64,000 nt of DNA from Ochrobactrum vermis (GCF_002975205.1 NZ_PCOC01000002.1:2231411-2295410); one strand, 5' to 3'. Numbered from the stretch's first letter, positions 34,973-44,259 are shown. The notes: generated from the letters alone by a model not told the origin. Program-made: numbers and translations.

Positions 34973-35899
34973 CTACAATGAGTCAGTCTGTTGAGAGCTT
35001 TGCGAAAGTGATCGCGAGACATCAATTATGGCCGCTCTGAGCCACTTGTGCGCGGGATCGTGTCGATATCGCACATGCCAAGCCAGTTCAACCGGGAAAG
35101 TTCCTAGATCGACTGGAGAGGGCAGTACTTTCAGGCGAGGATCGCGCTCAAGTGTTCGGCAGATCTGTAATGGCAAAGTCGCACAGTAATCGGTGACGGC
35201 AATCATCTCTGGGACGGCGAGGAAGTGTGTCACGGAGACGACAACTTCTCGCTTGAGGTTTTGCTTGCTCAGCGCCTGGAATAAACCAGCACGGATTCGA
35301 CCTGGCGGAAGCACGTTCACGTGCTTCAACCTCTCGAACTGGTGCCGGGTAAGGCTCTCACCGACTTCTGGATGGTCTCTGCGAACCACACAGGCAAGGC
35401 TTTCGTCCATGAGATGCTGGACGACGAGATTGTCGGGAGGGGCAACGACCCTTCCAATGGCCATTGCGGTTGCTCCTGACGTAACTCCGGTCTCAGCGAG
35501 ATCATTGCCGAATGGCGTCATTCGGAGTTTGATGCCAGGCGCTTGTTCACGCAGTCTCGCGACCAGCGCTGGCATCAAGACCAGTTCCACATAGCTGTTT
35601 GGCGCGACCAGAAACTGGCGATCCGCGCACCGCGCGTCAAAATCCTGCTGATGGACTACAACCTCATTCAGTTGCGCCAGTGCAGTTTCAATGGTTGGTG
35701 CGATCTCCACGGCAAGCTGCGTTGGTTTGATGCCGTATCGTTCGCGGATGAACAACGGATCACGGAGCATATAGCGAAGGCGATTGAGCGAGTTCGAGAG
35801 AGCGGGCTGCGTTATTCCTAGCCGAGCGGCGGCGCGCGTCACGCTGCGTTCTTCCATGAGTGCCACAAAAACTGGCAGTAAATTAAGATCGTATTTCAT
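34973..35899 (-). CDS. LysR-type regulator (NodD-like group)
   Basis: About 308 residues. N-terminal HTH: DLNLLPVFVALMEERSVTRA, then RLGITQPALSNSLNRLR and RDPLFIRERYGIKPT, typical of the NodD/LinR-like LysR group. The effector domain follows. The ATG at 35899 is used. It is divergent from the DJ-1-like gene at 36067, with two dyad repeats in between, so it likely controls that gene and the following ones. Confidence 0.9.
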   Translation of the reverse strand: MKYDLNLLPVFVALMEERSVTRAAARLGITQPALSNSLNRLRYMLRDPLFIRERYGIKPTQLAVEIAPTIETALAQLNEVVVHQQDFDARCADRQFLVAPNSYVELVLMPALVARLREQAPGIKLRMTPFGNDLAETGVTSGATAMAIGRVVAPPDNLVVQHLMDESLACVVRRDHPEVGESLTRHQFERLKHVNVLPPGRIRAGLFQALSKQNLKREVVVSVTHFLAVPEMIAVTDYCATLPLQICRTLERDPRLKVLPSPVDLGTFPVELAWHVRYRHDPAHKWLRAAIIDVSRSLSQSSQQTDSL

Positions 35900-35908
35900 C
35901 AAGTTATA

Positions 35909-35983
35909 TCGATGCCTGAATATCTAACATCGAGCAAGTAAATTTCTTAAATATCTCAATCGATGCCATGTTCTTTTCATCGA
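35909..35983. promoter_or_regulatory. two tandem LysR-type dyads between lysR and the DJ-1-like gene
   Basis: Two copies of an inverted repeat TCGATG...CATCGA: 35909-35933 (spacing 13) and 35960-35983 (spacing 12), offset by about 50 bases. Each is part of a longer repeated unit, ATCGATGCC followed by CATCGAG. The position between divergent genes is that of recognition and activation sites for a LysR protein. Confidence 0.65.
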
Positions 35984-36066
35984 GAGGCCGATGCGGTTGT
36001 TCGAATATTCGTCAGGCACACTCAACGCCAAGCCAAATCAACGCAGCAACTTTAAAGGAAACGACG

Positions 36067-37491
36067 ATGAAAGTTCTCATGGTACTGACTTCCCACGACA
36101 AGCTGGGGAACACCGGCAAAAAGACAGGTTTCTGGCTGGAAGAGCTGGCAGCCCCCTACTACGTCCTCCAGGATGCGGGGATCGAAATCACGCTCGCGTC
36201 GCCAAAAGGCGGCCAGCCTCCGCTTGATCCAAAGAGCGACGAGCTGGATTTCCAGACCGACCTCACGCGACGCTTCAAGGCCGACGAAGCAGCCAATGTT
36301 CAACTCGCGGAAACCGTGCGCCTGGACAGCGTCAATCAAAGGGATTTTGACGCTGTTTTCTATCCAGGCGGTCATGGACCGCTTTGGGATCTTGCTGAGG
36401 ATCCGAACTCGATCAACTTGATTGAATCCTTCATCACAGCTGACAAGCCGCTCGCTCTTGTTTGCCATGCGCCCGGCACGCTCCGTCATGTGGTCAATCC
36501 CGATGGCACGCCATTCGTTCAGGGTCGCTACCTCACCGGATTCACCAATGGCGAAGAAGCAGCCGTCGGTCTCACAAATATCGTTCCATTTCTGGTCGAA
36601 GATGAGCTCATTGGCCTCGGCGCCGTATTCTCCAAGGTCAGAAACTGGGGCGTACACACCGTAGTCGATGGCCAACTTATTACCGGTCAAAGCCCCCACT
36701 CCTCGGCTGAAGCTGCAGAAGCCCTTGTAACCGCCTTGCACCCATCGCAAGGGCGGAAGAATTGTCGAACTTCCATAGCCCGCTGCGGTAGTGCCCCAGG
36801 GACGATCAATCGAAGGAGAATGAATATGAAAGTTTTTGTCATAGGAGTCACTGGCGGTGTCGGTCGACGTGTGGCCGACTTGCTGGTCGCACGAGGAGAT
36901 CACGTTGATGGCCTCGTCAGGAGCTCTCACAAAGGTGAAGCGCTGGCCCAACAGGGAATCTCCACCACACCTGGAGACCTCGTTACAATGTCGGTCGATC
37001 AGCTTGCGGAAGCGCTTCGTGGTTTCGATGCGGTCGTTTTCGCTGCTGGCGCAGGCGGAAAAGACGGGCCAGAAGCGACGGATCAAGTCGACGGGGACGG
37101 ACCAGCCAAGCTGGCAGCCTCGGCAAAGCTTGCCGACGTACGCCGCATGGTTCTTGTCTCCGTGTTCCCGGAGGCCTGGCGCGAACGCCACATGGACAGG
37201 GATTTCGAGCATTACATGGTCGCGAAAAAGCGTGCTGAAACGCAACTGGTGCTGACAGATCTCGATTGGGTCATTTTGCGCCCTTCAGCACTGACGAACG
37301 AGCCAGGCACGGGGCAGGTTGATCTCGGCCTCGCCAAGGTCCACGAGGAGGTCAGGCGCGACGACGTTGCCGCCACTGTTGTTGAAGTGCTGCGGCAGCC
37401 TAATGTCAACCGCATAATCCTGGAAGTAACCGGCGGTTCTAAACCGATTGAGGAAGCGGTCACAGCAATGAAGCCTGGCCGGATTAAGTAG
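36067..37491 (+). CDS. DJ-1/PfpI-like protein in frame with NmrA-like NAD(P)-binding protein
   Basis: One open frame holds two complete proteins. Residues 1-230: DJ-1/PfpI class with PGGHGPLWDLAED and the nucleophile elbow ALVCHAPGTLRHV, related to Hsp31/YajL-type glyoxalase or deglycase proteins. Residues about 255-474: NAD(P)-binding protein with GVTGGVGRRVADLLVARGDH and WVILRPSALTNEP, like YwnB/NmrA oxidoreductases. A poorly conserved linker of about 25 residues joins them with no stop. An AAGGAG ribosome site precedes an ATG at 36826 (MKVFVIGVTGG), so the second half may also be made alone. Either a real fusion or loss of the first stop codon. Confidence 0.8.
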   Translation: MKVLMVLTSHDKLGNTGKKTGFWLEELAAPYYVLQDAGIEITLASPKGGQPPLDPKSDELDFQTDLTRRFKADEAANVQLAETVRLDSVNQRDFDAVFYPGGHGPLWDLAEDPNSINLIESFITADKPLALVCHAPGTLRHVVNPDGTPFVQGRYLTGFTNGEEAAVGLTNIVPFLVEDELIGLGAVFSKVRNWGVHTVVDGQLITGQSPHSSAEAAEALVTALHPSQGRKNCRTSIARCGSAPGTINRRRMNMKVFVIGVTGGVGRRVADLLVARGDHVDGLVRSSHKGEALAQQGISTTPGDLVTMSVDQLAEALRGFDAVVFAAGAGGKDGPEATDQVDGDGPAKLAASAKLADVRRMVLVSVFPEAWRERHMDRDFEHYMVAKKRAETQLVLTDLDWVILRPSALTNEPGTGQVDLGLAKVHEEVRRDDVAATVVEVLRQPNVNRIILEVTGGSKPIEEAVTAMKPGRIK

Positions 37492-37665
37492 ACGATCAGG
37501 TGGCAGGCGACCGCAACGTCCTCCGCCGTCCGGTCCCTGGTTAACGTTCAGCACAAGGACGTCGCATATGTCCCACACCTCTTCTGCATAAACACCAGGG
37601 TCTGGCTGAGTATCGCACCGCCCAACCCATCAACTGCACCAACTAGAAATCAAGGAGCTACTACA

Positions 37666-38496
37666 ATGGCTACAATCATCACTCAGGATGGCACCAACAT
37701 CTTCTACAAGGACTGGGGCCCGAAGAATGCCCAGCCGATCGTCTTTCATCATGGCTGGCCGCTATCGTCCGATGACTGGGACAATCAGATGTTATTCTTT
37801 TTATCGCATGGGTATCGTGTCGTTGCGTTCGACAGGCGTGGCCATGGCCGCTCAGATCAGACTGATACCGGAAACGAGATGGACACCTATGCCGCCGATA
37901 CGGCCGACGTCGTAAACGCACTCGATCTCAGGAACGCTGTTCATATCGGTCATTCGACCGGAGGCGGGGTGGTCGCGCGCTATGTCGCTCAAGCCGAGCC
38001 GGGACGCGTCGCCAAGGCGGTGCTGATTAGTGCGGTGACGCCGGTTATGCTCCAGTCGGCATCCAATCCGGAAGGAACACCCATGAAAGTATTCGACAGC
38101 TTCCGCGCCGCTCTGGTAGCAAACCGGGCCCAGTTTTTCCGCGACGTCCCGTCCGGCCCGTTCTACGGATTCAACCGTGATGGCGCGGAGATCAGCCAAG
38201 GACTGATCGACAATTGGTGGCGTCAGGGCATGGCGGGGAGTGCCAAGGCTCAGTACGATTCCATCAAAGCGTTTTCTGAAACGGACTTCACCGATGATCT
38301 GCACGCGATAGACATACCCGTGCTGATATTACACGGCGAAGATGATCAGATCGTTCCAATTGCTGCCTCTGCTCATAAAGCGGTCGGCCTTTTACAGAAC
38401 GGAATCCTCAAGACCTATCCATATCTGTCGCATGGCCTGTTCGCAACGCATCCCGAACTGGTCAACACCGATCTGCTGGACTTCGTTCAGCGCTAA
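37666..38496 (+). CDS. alpha/beta hydrolase, non-haem chloroperoxidase type
   Basis: 276 residues, full length for the cofactor-free haloperoxidase/esterase family. HHGWPLSSDDWDNQM forms the oxyanion region. The nucleophile elbow is IGHSTGGGVVARY (Ser near 98), the acid is in ILHGEDDQIVP and the His in YLSHGLFATHPE. It follows the DJ-1/NmrA gene by 170 bases on the same strand and may be part of the same LysR regulon. The physiological substrate is likely an ester or peracid. Confidence 0.9.
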   Translation: MATIITQDGTNIFYKDWGPKNAQPIVFHHGWPLSSDDWDNQMLFFLSHGYRVVAFDRRGHGRSDQTDTGNEMDTYAADTADVVNALDLRNAVHIGHSTGGGVVARYVAQAEPGRVAKAVLISAVTPVMLQSASNPEGTPMKVFDSFRAALVANRAQFFRDVPSGPFYGFNRDGAEISQGLIDNWWRQGMAGSAKAQYDSIKAFSETDFTDDLHAIDIPVLILHGEDDQIVPIAASAHKAVGLLQNGILKTYPYLSHGLFATHPELVNTDLLDFVQR

Positions 38497-38529
38497 ATGC
38501 GCGAACTAAGTATCTGTCGAAATTTTCCA

Positions 38530-38555
38530 GCCCGGAAGCGGAGTGACTTCCGGGC
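38530..38555 (+). terminator. hairpin after the haloperoxidase-like gene
   Basis: Perfect nine-pair inverted repeat GCCCGGAAG / CTTCCGGGC with an eight-base loop, 33 bases after the stop codon. No long T-run follows (GTACTTATATGG). Confidence 0.6.
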
Positions 38556-38816
38556 GTACTTATATGGCAAGTTTGACAAATATCTCGGACGGCGAGCCCC
38601 TGCTCAAGGATATTGCTATCACAGCAGATATCTACGCCAACATTAATGTAACAGTGTCCTCAATGGTGCTCAATACACCCATTCTGCCACATCAAGGCCT
38701 TCGAAAGGGCGTCTATCGCATCAGAACCCTAATACAGTCCCGGCAACCAATCCGACTTTCCAAAAATAAATTTATGTCTATTATCCGAAAGCTCATTTGT
38801 CGAATAAGAGGCCATA

Positions 38817-38948
38817 ATGAAGCTCTATACCGTGGGGCTGGACACCGAGACAAACACGTTTTCTCCGATGCCGACGGGATTCGAAGCTTTCTCCGAGAAT
38901 CTGATCGCTTATGGCGATGCGGTCCACCCGCCCCTTCTTACGTACTGA
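38817..38948 (+). pseudogene. N-terminal stub of MlrC (M81 family) protein
   Basis: From the ATG at 38817 the product begins MKLYTVGLDTETNTFSPMPT, then GFEAFSENLIAYGDAV, the conserved N-terminus of MlrC/M81 proteins (ETNTFSP metal-site region). A TGA stops it after 43 codons, and no downstream MlrC sequence was recognised before the IS element at 39281. Full-length members are close to 500 residues, so most of the gene is gone. Confidence 0.7.
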
Positions 38949-39280
38949 ATACCTCGAATGCGATGGAAATGCTACTTTCCCCGCGCGGAATATTCAACCT
39001 AGTGAATAGAAGTCTGTCGGTAGACGGTACGAATGTTTCCCCGTCACATTGACGGATGCGTTTATCAAAATCGTCTTCGGCCTTTTCGAAATTGTGATTG
39101 CAACAACATACTTGGCATCCATTTCCCAGGCTCTCTTTCGGCTGTCCGAAGGATTACCATTTACCTGAGCATAATTATACAGTTCCGTGTTTTGAATTGC
39201 TTGAGGGGCCGCCTACTTATTCAGGCAGGACAATTTATATTGGTTTGGCAGAGCATCAGTCCTTTCGCGCCCAATCCTAC
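38949..39280. other. gap with possible decayed coding sequence
   Basis: Between the MlrC stub and the IS element. Around 39050-39165 a plus-strand frame without a start reads DAFIKIVFGLFEIVIATTYL, a hydrophobic segment that may be part of a lost membrane protein; it then meets stops. Nothing else recognised. Confidence 0.3.
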
Positions 39281-40153
39281 GCCGTGTGGACGAATTGACT
39301 CAGGTATAAGTTTTCCGGTTCCAGACTTTCTCTCGACGTGATTCACATATTGCTGACGTGATTTGGAGGTCAGTAATGTGCACCAAGATGACAGAAAATG
39401 ACTATGAACTGGCACTTGAGGTTTTTCGGACTTGTCTGCCAGCCGTTGGCGCGAAAGCTAAAAATGACCGCCTATTCCTTGAGGCGTTGCATTATTTCAC
39501 CCTTCACAACATCTCATGGCGGGCTTTGCCTGAGCGGTTTGGTAACTGGAACAGCGTATGGAAGCGTTTTGACCGTTTAGGTAAAGCAGGTGTTTTCGAG
39601 GACTATTTTTCCATTTTGGCTGGGCTTGATGAAAGCGCTCATCTTATCGCTATGTTCGACAGCACCGTCATTCGCGCCCATGTATCTGCAGCAGGCGCTA
39701 AAGGGGGCAGGAAGGTCAAGCGCTCGGCCGGTCTCGTGGAGGGTTCGGAACCAAAATCCATCTGAAAACCGACCGAAATGGTCAGCCCCTTGGCTTTGAA
39801 CTGACCGGAGGCGAAGCCTCCGATAGCAAACAGTTTAAAAGCCTCATGGACACGGGCCCTCAAGTCAGGCACCGCGCTATCATTGCTGACAAAGGCTATG
39901 ATAGCGACGTTAATCGAGAGATTGCGCGAAAGGCTGGCGCTATCCCTGTGATCCCTTACAGATCAAACAGGCGTAATATTCCGAAGCATTTTGCCACGGC
40001 GCTTTATCGAGGTCGCGCACGTATCGAACAAATGATGGGGAAGCTCAAACGGTTCAAACGTGTCGCATTACGCTGCGAGAAAACAGCAAGAAACTTCCGA
40101 TCCATCGTCGCAATCGCTTCTGCTTTCATCTTAATCAAATCCGTCCACACGGC
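39281..40153 (+). mobile_element. IS5-family (IS427-type) insertion sequence, copy A
   Basis: 873-base element with terminal inverted repeats GCCGTGTGGACGAATT at the left and the reverse complement of GCCGTGTGGACGGATT at the right. TA follows CT on both sides (CTAC left, CTAG right), consistent with a TA-type target duplication. An apparently identical copy lies at 56685-57557 in the same orientation. Confidence 0.9.
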
Positions 40154-40157
40154 CTAG
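39376..40157 (+). CDS. IS427-type transposase, two frames joined by frameshift
   Basis: First frame 39376-39765 (MCTKMTENDYELALEVF..., N-terminal DUF4096 and first Asp in IAMFDSTVIRAHVSAAGAKG). Second frame to 40157 (GFELTGGEASDSKQFKSLMD, then IIADKGYDSDVNREIARKAG and YRGRARIEQMMGKLKRFKRV with the second Asp and catalytic Glu). Joining needs a -1 shift, possibly at the AAAGGGGGC run near 39700, as is usual for this group. An ATG at 39376 with TGGAGG is preferred over GTG at 39358. Both halves look intact. Confidence 0.88.
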
Positions 40158-40256
40158 GGAATACATATCCAAAATATTTTAGTCTTATTCTAGATGTTAG
40201 GAAACTTTGTTAAATACTGATATTGTTGTACTCCCTCTCTGCCGTGAGACCTAAAA

Positions 40257-41771
40257 ATGACAAATCAAGCCTCCCCATTGACGATCGACGACATCACAAT
40301 CGTCGATCAATCGAAGTTGAAAAAGGCTGTCACGGCCGCCGCCTTAGGTAACACCATGGAATGGTTCGACTTCGGCGTTTATGGTTTTGTGGCGTTCGCA
40401 TTGGGTAAAGTCTTCTTTCCTGAAGTTTCTCCGGCGATTCAAACCATCGCAGCGCTAGCGACTTTCTCGGTGCCCTTTCTTATACGGCCACTCGGTGGGC
40501 TGTTTTTCGGCGTCATGGGCGATCGCTTTGGCCGCCAGAAAGTATTGTCGCTCACCATAATCATCATGGCAGCTAGCACATTCTGCATCGGGCTAATCCC
40601 CGGCTACAACAGTATTGGCATCCTTGCTCCTATCCTGCTATTATTGTGCAAACTGGCACAGGGCTTTTCCGTAGGCGGGGAGTATACAGGCGCGGCAATT
40701 TTTGTGGCGGAATATGCGCCTGACCGCCAGCGTGGTATACTCGGTAGTTGGCTCGATTTCGGTTCCATTGCAGGCTTCGTACTCGGTGCGGGTTTCGTGG
40801 TTCTTTTGCAGACCGTCTTGTCCGAAGCAGTGTTTTTGAGTTGGGGTTGGCGCGTACCTTTTCTAGTTGCGGCGCCGCTTGGACTTATAGGCCTTTATCT
40901 GCGTCACGCGGCTGAAGAAACTCCGGCATTCACTCAGCAATTGGAGCGCTTGGAGCAGGAAGATAAATCGGCACTACAAGACCGGCCGACAGTGCCATTT
41001 GCCGAGATATTCACCAAATATCGTAAATCCTTGCTGGTATGTATCGGTATCGTTCTGGTGACTAACACCACCTATTACATGCTTCTCACTTATTTGCCGA
41101 CGTATCTGTCCAGTAACTTGGGCTATTCGGAAGATCATGGCGTGATGATAATCATCGCAGTGATGATAGGCATGCTTTTCGTACAGCCAATCATCGGTCT
41201 CACTAGCGACCGCATTGGTAGACGACCTTTCATTTTGATTGGCAGTATCGCCTTATTTGTGGCCGCCATTCCCGCATTCCTGATGATCGCTAGTGGCGAG
41301 TCAGCCCAAATCTTCCTTGGGCTGTTACTCCTAGCAATCGCGCTAAACTGCATGATCGGTGTGATGGCGGCAACATTACCAGCTCTATTCCCCGCCCGCA
41401 TTCGATATAGCGCCCTGGCGAGTTCCTTCAATATAGCCATTATATTTGCGGGTCTCACTCCGACGCTGGCGGCGTGGCTAGTCGCAAGCACAGAAAACTT
41501 GCTCATGCCAGCATATTATCTGATGGGAGCGGCAGCAATTGGCATCTTTACCAGCCTATTCTTGCCCGAGACCGCCAACCGGCCGTTACGGGGCGACACC
41601 CCGAACGCTTCTAACCCGGCAGAGGCCAAAGTCCTACTACAGGAATCCTACGACATTATTGAAGGCCGTATTGAGGATATCGACGCTGAAATCGCCACGC
41701 TTGAGGCAAAGATTGCGCAACTAGTTGTGCAGCGTGAAAAATTGGCTGACCGTCACCCCAACATTCATTGA
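40257..41771 (+). CDS. proP: ProP-type MFS osmoprotectant/proline symporter
   Basis: 504 residues, twelve hydrophobic helices of the metabolite:H+ symporter group. The N-terminus has GNTMEWFDFGVYGF, and the loops GDRFGRQKVLSLT and SDRIGRRPFILIG are the MFS signatures. The C-terminal tail (from about residue 460) carries a heptad coiled coil, ILxEYDxI-like: VLLQESYDIIEGRIEDIDAE followed by IATLEAKIAQLVVQREKL, the osmosensory feature of ProP. It likely imports proline, glycine betaine or ectoine under osmotic upshift. The start is about 100 bases after the IS copy A, whose insertion may have altered its promoter. Confidence 0.9.
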   Translation: MTNQASPLTIDDITIVDQSKLKKAVTAAALGNTMEWFDFGVYGFVAFALGKVFFPEVSPAIQTIAALATFSVPFLIRPLGGLFFGVMGDRFGRQKVLSLTIIIMAASTFCIGLIPGYNSIGILAPILLLLCKLAQGFSVGGEYTGAAIFVAEYAPDRQRGILGSWLDFGSIAGFVLGAGFVVLLQTVLSEAVFLSWGWRVPFLVAAPLGLIGLYLRHAAEETPAFTQQLERLEQEDKSALQDRPTVPFAEIFTKYRKSLLVCIGIVLVTNTTYYMLLTYLPTYLSSNLGYSEDHGVMIIIAVMIGMLFVQPIIGLTSDRIGRRPFILIGSIALFVAAIPAFLMIASGESAQIFLGLLLLAIALNCMIGVMAATLPALFPARIRYSALASSFNIAIIFAGLTPTLAAWLVASTENLLMPAYYLMGAAAIGIFTSLFLPETANRPLRGDTPNASNPAEAKVLLQESYDIIEGRIEDIDAEIATLEAKIAQLVVQREKLADRHPNIH

Positions 41772-41917
41772 TAGCGCTTGATGGGAGGAAACCGTAATCG
41801 CGAGGCTCATCAACCCGAATGATGGGATCTTGCACATCAATGCGAATGGCTGCGCTCGGACCGTCAATCTGATTAGCAGATGTATGTACGTAGTAATACG
41901 TGACATCAGTCGCAGTC

Positions 41918-42286
41918 ATGTCGAGCGAGACCTTAGTAAAGGAAACGCTTGAAGTCTATCAGACAATCGCCCACCGCTCCGTCATTCTTGCCATCAGTGT
42001 CATAGTTACCGAAAGTACAACTGAGGCAGAAAAAATTGCGGGCGATATTCGCCACTTCCGCGTCGCTGGGGAAGGCCTACAGCCTTTCAATATCGGCAGC
42101 CACGAGCAAGCGCTTAAATATGTGAGGCACGCGGGCGCCACCCGATACACTATTGAAGAGCGCTCGCCCCGCGTAAACCGTGGCACAGAGGCACTCGTCA
42201 TGCCGAGCTTCAGCGCCTGCATCATGAGTAAGGCATCGCTGAATTTGTCGTCGACTGCCCAGTTTCTGAAGATCGGCATCGGCTAA
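41918..42286 (+). pseudogene. possible C-terminal fragment of a luciferase-like monooxygenase
   Basis: A 122-codon frame from ATG. The central part (VIVTESTTEAEKIAGDIRHF, FNIGSHEQALKYVRHAGATR) resembles the C-terminal region of LLM flavin-dependent oxidoreductases, which have an AET.EEA block followed by IGSPEQ. The N-terminal barrel is absent and the tail looks unrelated. The assignment is tentative; it could be an unrelated small ORF. The short gap 41772-41917 before it holds nothing recognised. Confidence 0.3.
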
Positions 42287-42412
42287 AAAACATTAAACTT
42301 CTCGCCGATGCCCGCCCGGCTATCGCCGCGTAACACGCCTCAAGTTTCCTCGCATCGGATTGTCAGCCGGCAATCCAAAGCAAGCTACGGGTGACCGTGC
42401 TCAGACGCCATC

Positions 42413-43186
42413 TCACTTCGTAGTATAGCCGCCATTGACGAGGATGGTCTGGCCAGTCATCCACCATCCGTCCGATACCATCAGACGCACCCACGGTATG
42501 ATATCCGTGATGTCGGTGAGGCCGGTCCTGGAGAATTTCGACAGCGCCGCGGCAGATTGATGATAGGCAACTGCATCCGCGCCCTCAGCAGGGTAGAAGA
42601 ATGGCGTATCCATCGGGCCCGGACCGATTGCATTGACAGATATACCGCGGTCGCCAAACTCCTTGGAAGCCGCGCGAGTGAAGTGTTCGACCGGTGCCTT
42701 CAGACCCTCATAGCTCGAATAGAACGGCGTATATGCACCCAAAAGCGAGGTGACAAGCGTTAGCACCTTGCCGTTGTCGTTAACGTGGCGGCCAGCTTCC
42801 TTGAGGAAGAAGAAGGCTGACTTTGAATTGACGGCAGCCATCTCGTCGTATTCGAGCTCGGTGATTTCCACCATCGGCTTCTTAAGCACTTTACCAACCG
42901 TGTTGATGGCGATGTCGAGGCATCCGATGGCTGTCACAGTGTCCGTAAAGAGCTTCTCCATTGCAGAAGCAGAGGTGAGATCGGACTGCAATAAGACGGC
43001 TTGCGCACCTGCAGCTTTTACTGCGGCCGCAGTCGCATCGGCATCGGCCTTGGTCGCGGCGCTGTTGTAGTGAATGGCAATCGCTTTTGCCCCCTGGTTT
43101 GCAAGATCGCTCGCGATCAACCCACCGAGATTCTTCGCCCCCCCAGCAATGAGGACGGTTTTGCCTTTGATTGAATGGTCGGTCAT
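42413..43186 (-). CDS. short-chain dehydrogenase/reductase
   Basis: 257-residue classical SDR. Cofactor fingerprint KTVLIAGGAKNLGGLIA (a TGxxxGxG variant with AGG), structural INTVGKV in place of NNAG, and active-site YEGLK (YxxxK) near residue 160. C-terminal LMVSDGWWMTGQTILVNGGY is typical. Divergent from the LysR gene at 43304, which probably regulates it. Substrate unknown. Confidence 0.9.
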   Translation of the reverse strand: MTDHSIKGKTVLIAGGAKNLGGLIASDLANQGAKAIAIHYNSAATKADADATAAAVKAAGAQAVLLQSDLTSASAMEKLFTDTVTAIGCLDIAINTVGKVLKKPMVEITELEYDEMAAVNSKSAFFFLKEAGRHVNDNGKVLTLVTSLLGAYTPFYSSYEGLKAPVEHFTRAASKEFGDRGISVNAIGPGPMDTPFFYPAEGADAVAYHQSAAALSKFSRTGLTDITDIIPWVRLMVSDGWWMTGQTILVNGGYTTK

Positions 43187-43287
43187 GAAAAGCCTCCTTG
43201 AACGTACGGCGACACAGCGCTGCCGCTTGCTGACTTAATCTATCGTCTGGAAAAACCCGATAAAGACTGCCATACTGACATCATATG

Positions 43288-43300
43288 TCGTATAATACGA
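43288..43300. promoter_or_regulatory. perfect LysR dyad overlapping a -10 box
   Basis: TCGTATAATACGA is a perfect 13-base palindrome of the T-N11-A form, three bases before the lysR ATG at 43304. It includes TATAAT (43291-43296), so a transcript for the LysR gene starting about eight bases downstream would be leaderless; no Shine-Dalgarno precedes that ATG. Binding here would give autorepression and could control the divergent SDR gene. Confidence 0.6.
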
Positions 43301-43303
43301 ACA

Positions 43304-44221
43304 ATGGAGACGTATCAGCTGGATCGGATCGACCTCTTCCGCATATTTACCCGCGTGGTTGAAAGTTCGAGTTTCACCCGGGCCGCAGATAGTTTGGGGA
43401 TGCCGCGCTCCTCCGTATCGACGGCTGTCGCAGCTCTTGAGAGCCGTGTAGGCGTACGCCTCCTTCACCGAACCACCAGAAGGGTTGCCCCCACACACGA
43501 CGGAGCTGCGTTTTACGAGCGCTGTTCGCGGATCATTACCGATGTCGAGGAGACCGAGGACCTGTTCCGTCATGACAGTGCGAAGCCTTCCGGCAAGTTG
43601 CGCGTCGACGTGCCTGGACGGATCGGTCGTCTTATCGTCGCTCCGGAGCTTCCTTCTTTCCTCACCGATTATCCCGACATCGAGATCGTGCTTGGCGTCA
43701 CCGACCGGACGGTCGATCTCATAGAAGAAAGTGTGGACTGTGCTCTGCGTGTCGGCCACTTGAACGATTCTGGATTGATCGCACGTACCATCGGAACTCT
43801 GCCCCTCGTCAATGTTGCAAGCGTTGACTATCTGGATCGTCACGGCGTACCGCAAACGCCTGACGATCTCGCGGAGCATTGGGCAGTGAACTATGCCTCC
43901 CCCTCAAGTGGCAAGGTAGAACCCTGGGAGTGGCAGACGATCGGCTCGGTGAAAACGATGCCAATGCGCAGCCATGTCACCGTCAATAACGCTGAAGCCT
44001 ATATAGCGTGCTGCTTGTCCGGCATGGGTCTGATCCAGATCCCGATCTATGACGTGCGCCATCACATTGACACGGGCGAACTCGTTGAAGTGCTGCCTGA
44101 TCACCGCGCCGAACCACTGCCGATGACCTTACTCTACCCCCACCGCCGACACCTTTCGCGTCGCATACAGGTCTTCGCTGACTGGTTGGATGCGCTCATG
44201 AAGCAAGCTATCGCTGGATGA
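43304..44221 (+). CDS. LysR-type regulator
   Basis: 305 residues. HTH region: DLFRIFTRVVESSSFTRAAD, then LGMPRSSVSTAVAALESRVG and RLLHRTTRRVAPTHDG, the common LysR pattern of the DmlR/CrgA-like group. Effector domain starts near residue 90 (GKLRVDVPGRIGRLIVAPEL). Divergently placed from the SDR gene at 42413. Appears intact. Confidence 0.92.
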   Translation: METYQLDRIDLFRIFTRVVESSSFTRAADSLGMPRSSVSTAVAALESRVGVRLLHRTTRRVAPTHDGAAFYERCSRIITDVEETEDLFRHDSAKPSGKLRVDVPGRIGRLIVAPELPSFLTDYPDIEIVLGVTDRTVDLIEESVDCALRVGHLNDSGLIARTIGTLPLVNVASVDYLDRHGVPQTPDDLAEHWAVNYASPSSGKVEPWEWQTIGSVKTMPMRSHVTVNNAEAYIACCLSGMGLIQIPIYDVRHHIDTGELVEVLPDHRAEPLPMTLLYPHRRHLSRRIQVFADWLDALMKQAIAG

Positions 44222-44228
44222 GTGATTT

Positions 44229-44250
44229 GCCGGGATTGATCAGTCCCGGC
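44229..44250 (+). terminator. hairpin between converging genes
   Basis: Perfect seven-pair repeat GCCGGGA / TCCCGGC with an eight-base loop, seven bases after the LysR stop. No T-run follows, so termination would be weak. Confidence 0.4.
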
Positions 44251-44259
44251 ATAGGGCTG

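Noticed and set aside
36052..37245. Minus-strand open frame of 397 codons under the DJ-1/NmrA ORF
   Set aside because: It matches no family and lies wholly antisense to two recognised domains on the plus strand.
38543..39052. Plus-strand open frame of 169 codons after the haloperoxidase terminator
   Set aside because: Part of it overlaps the better-supported MlrC stub in a different frame, and no domain or ribosome site supports it.
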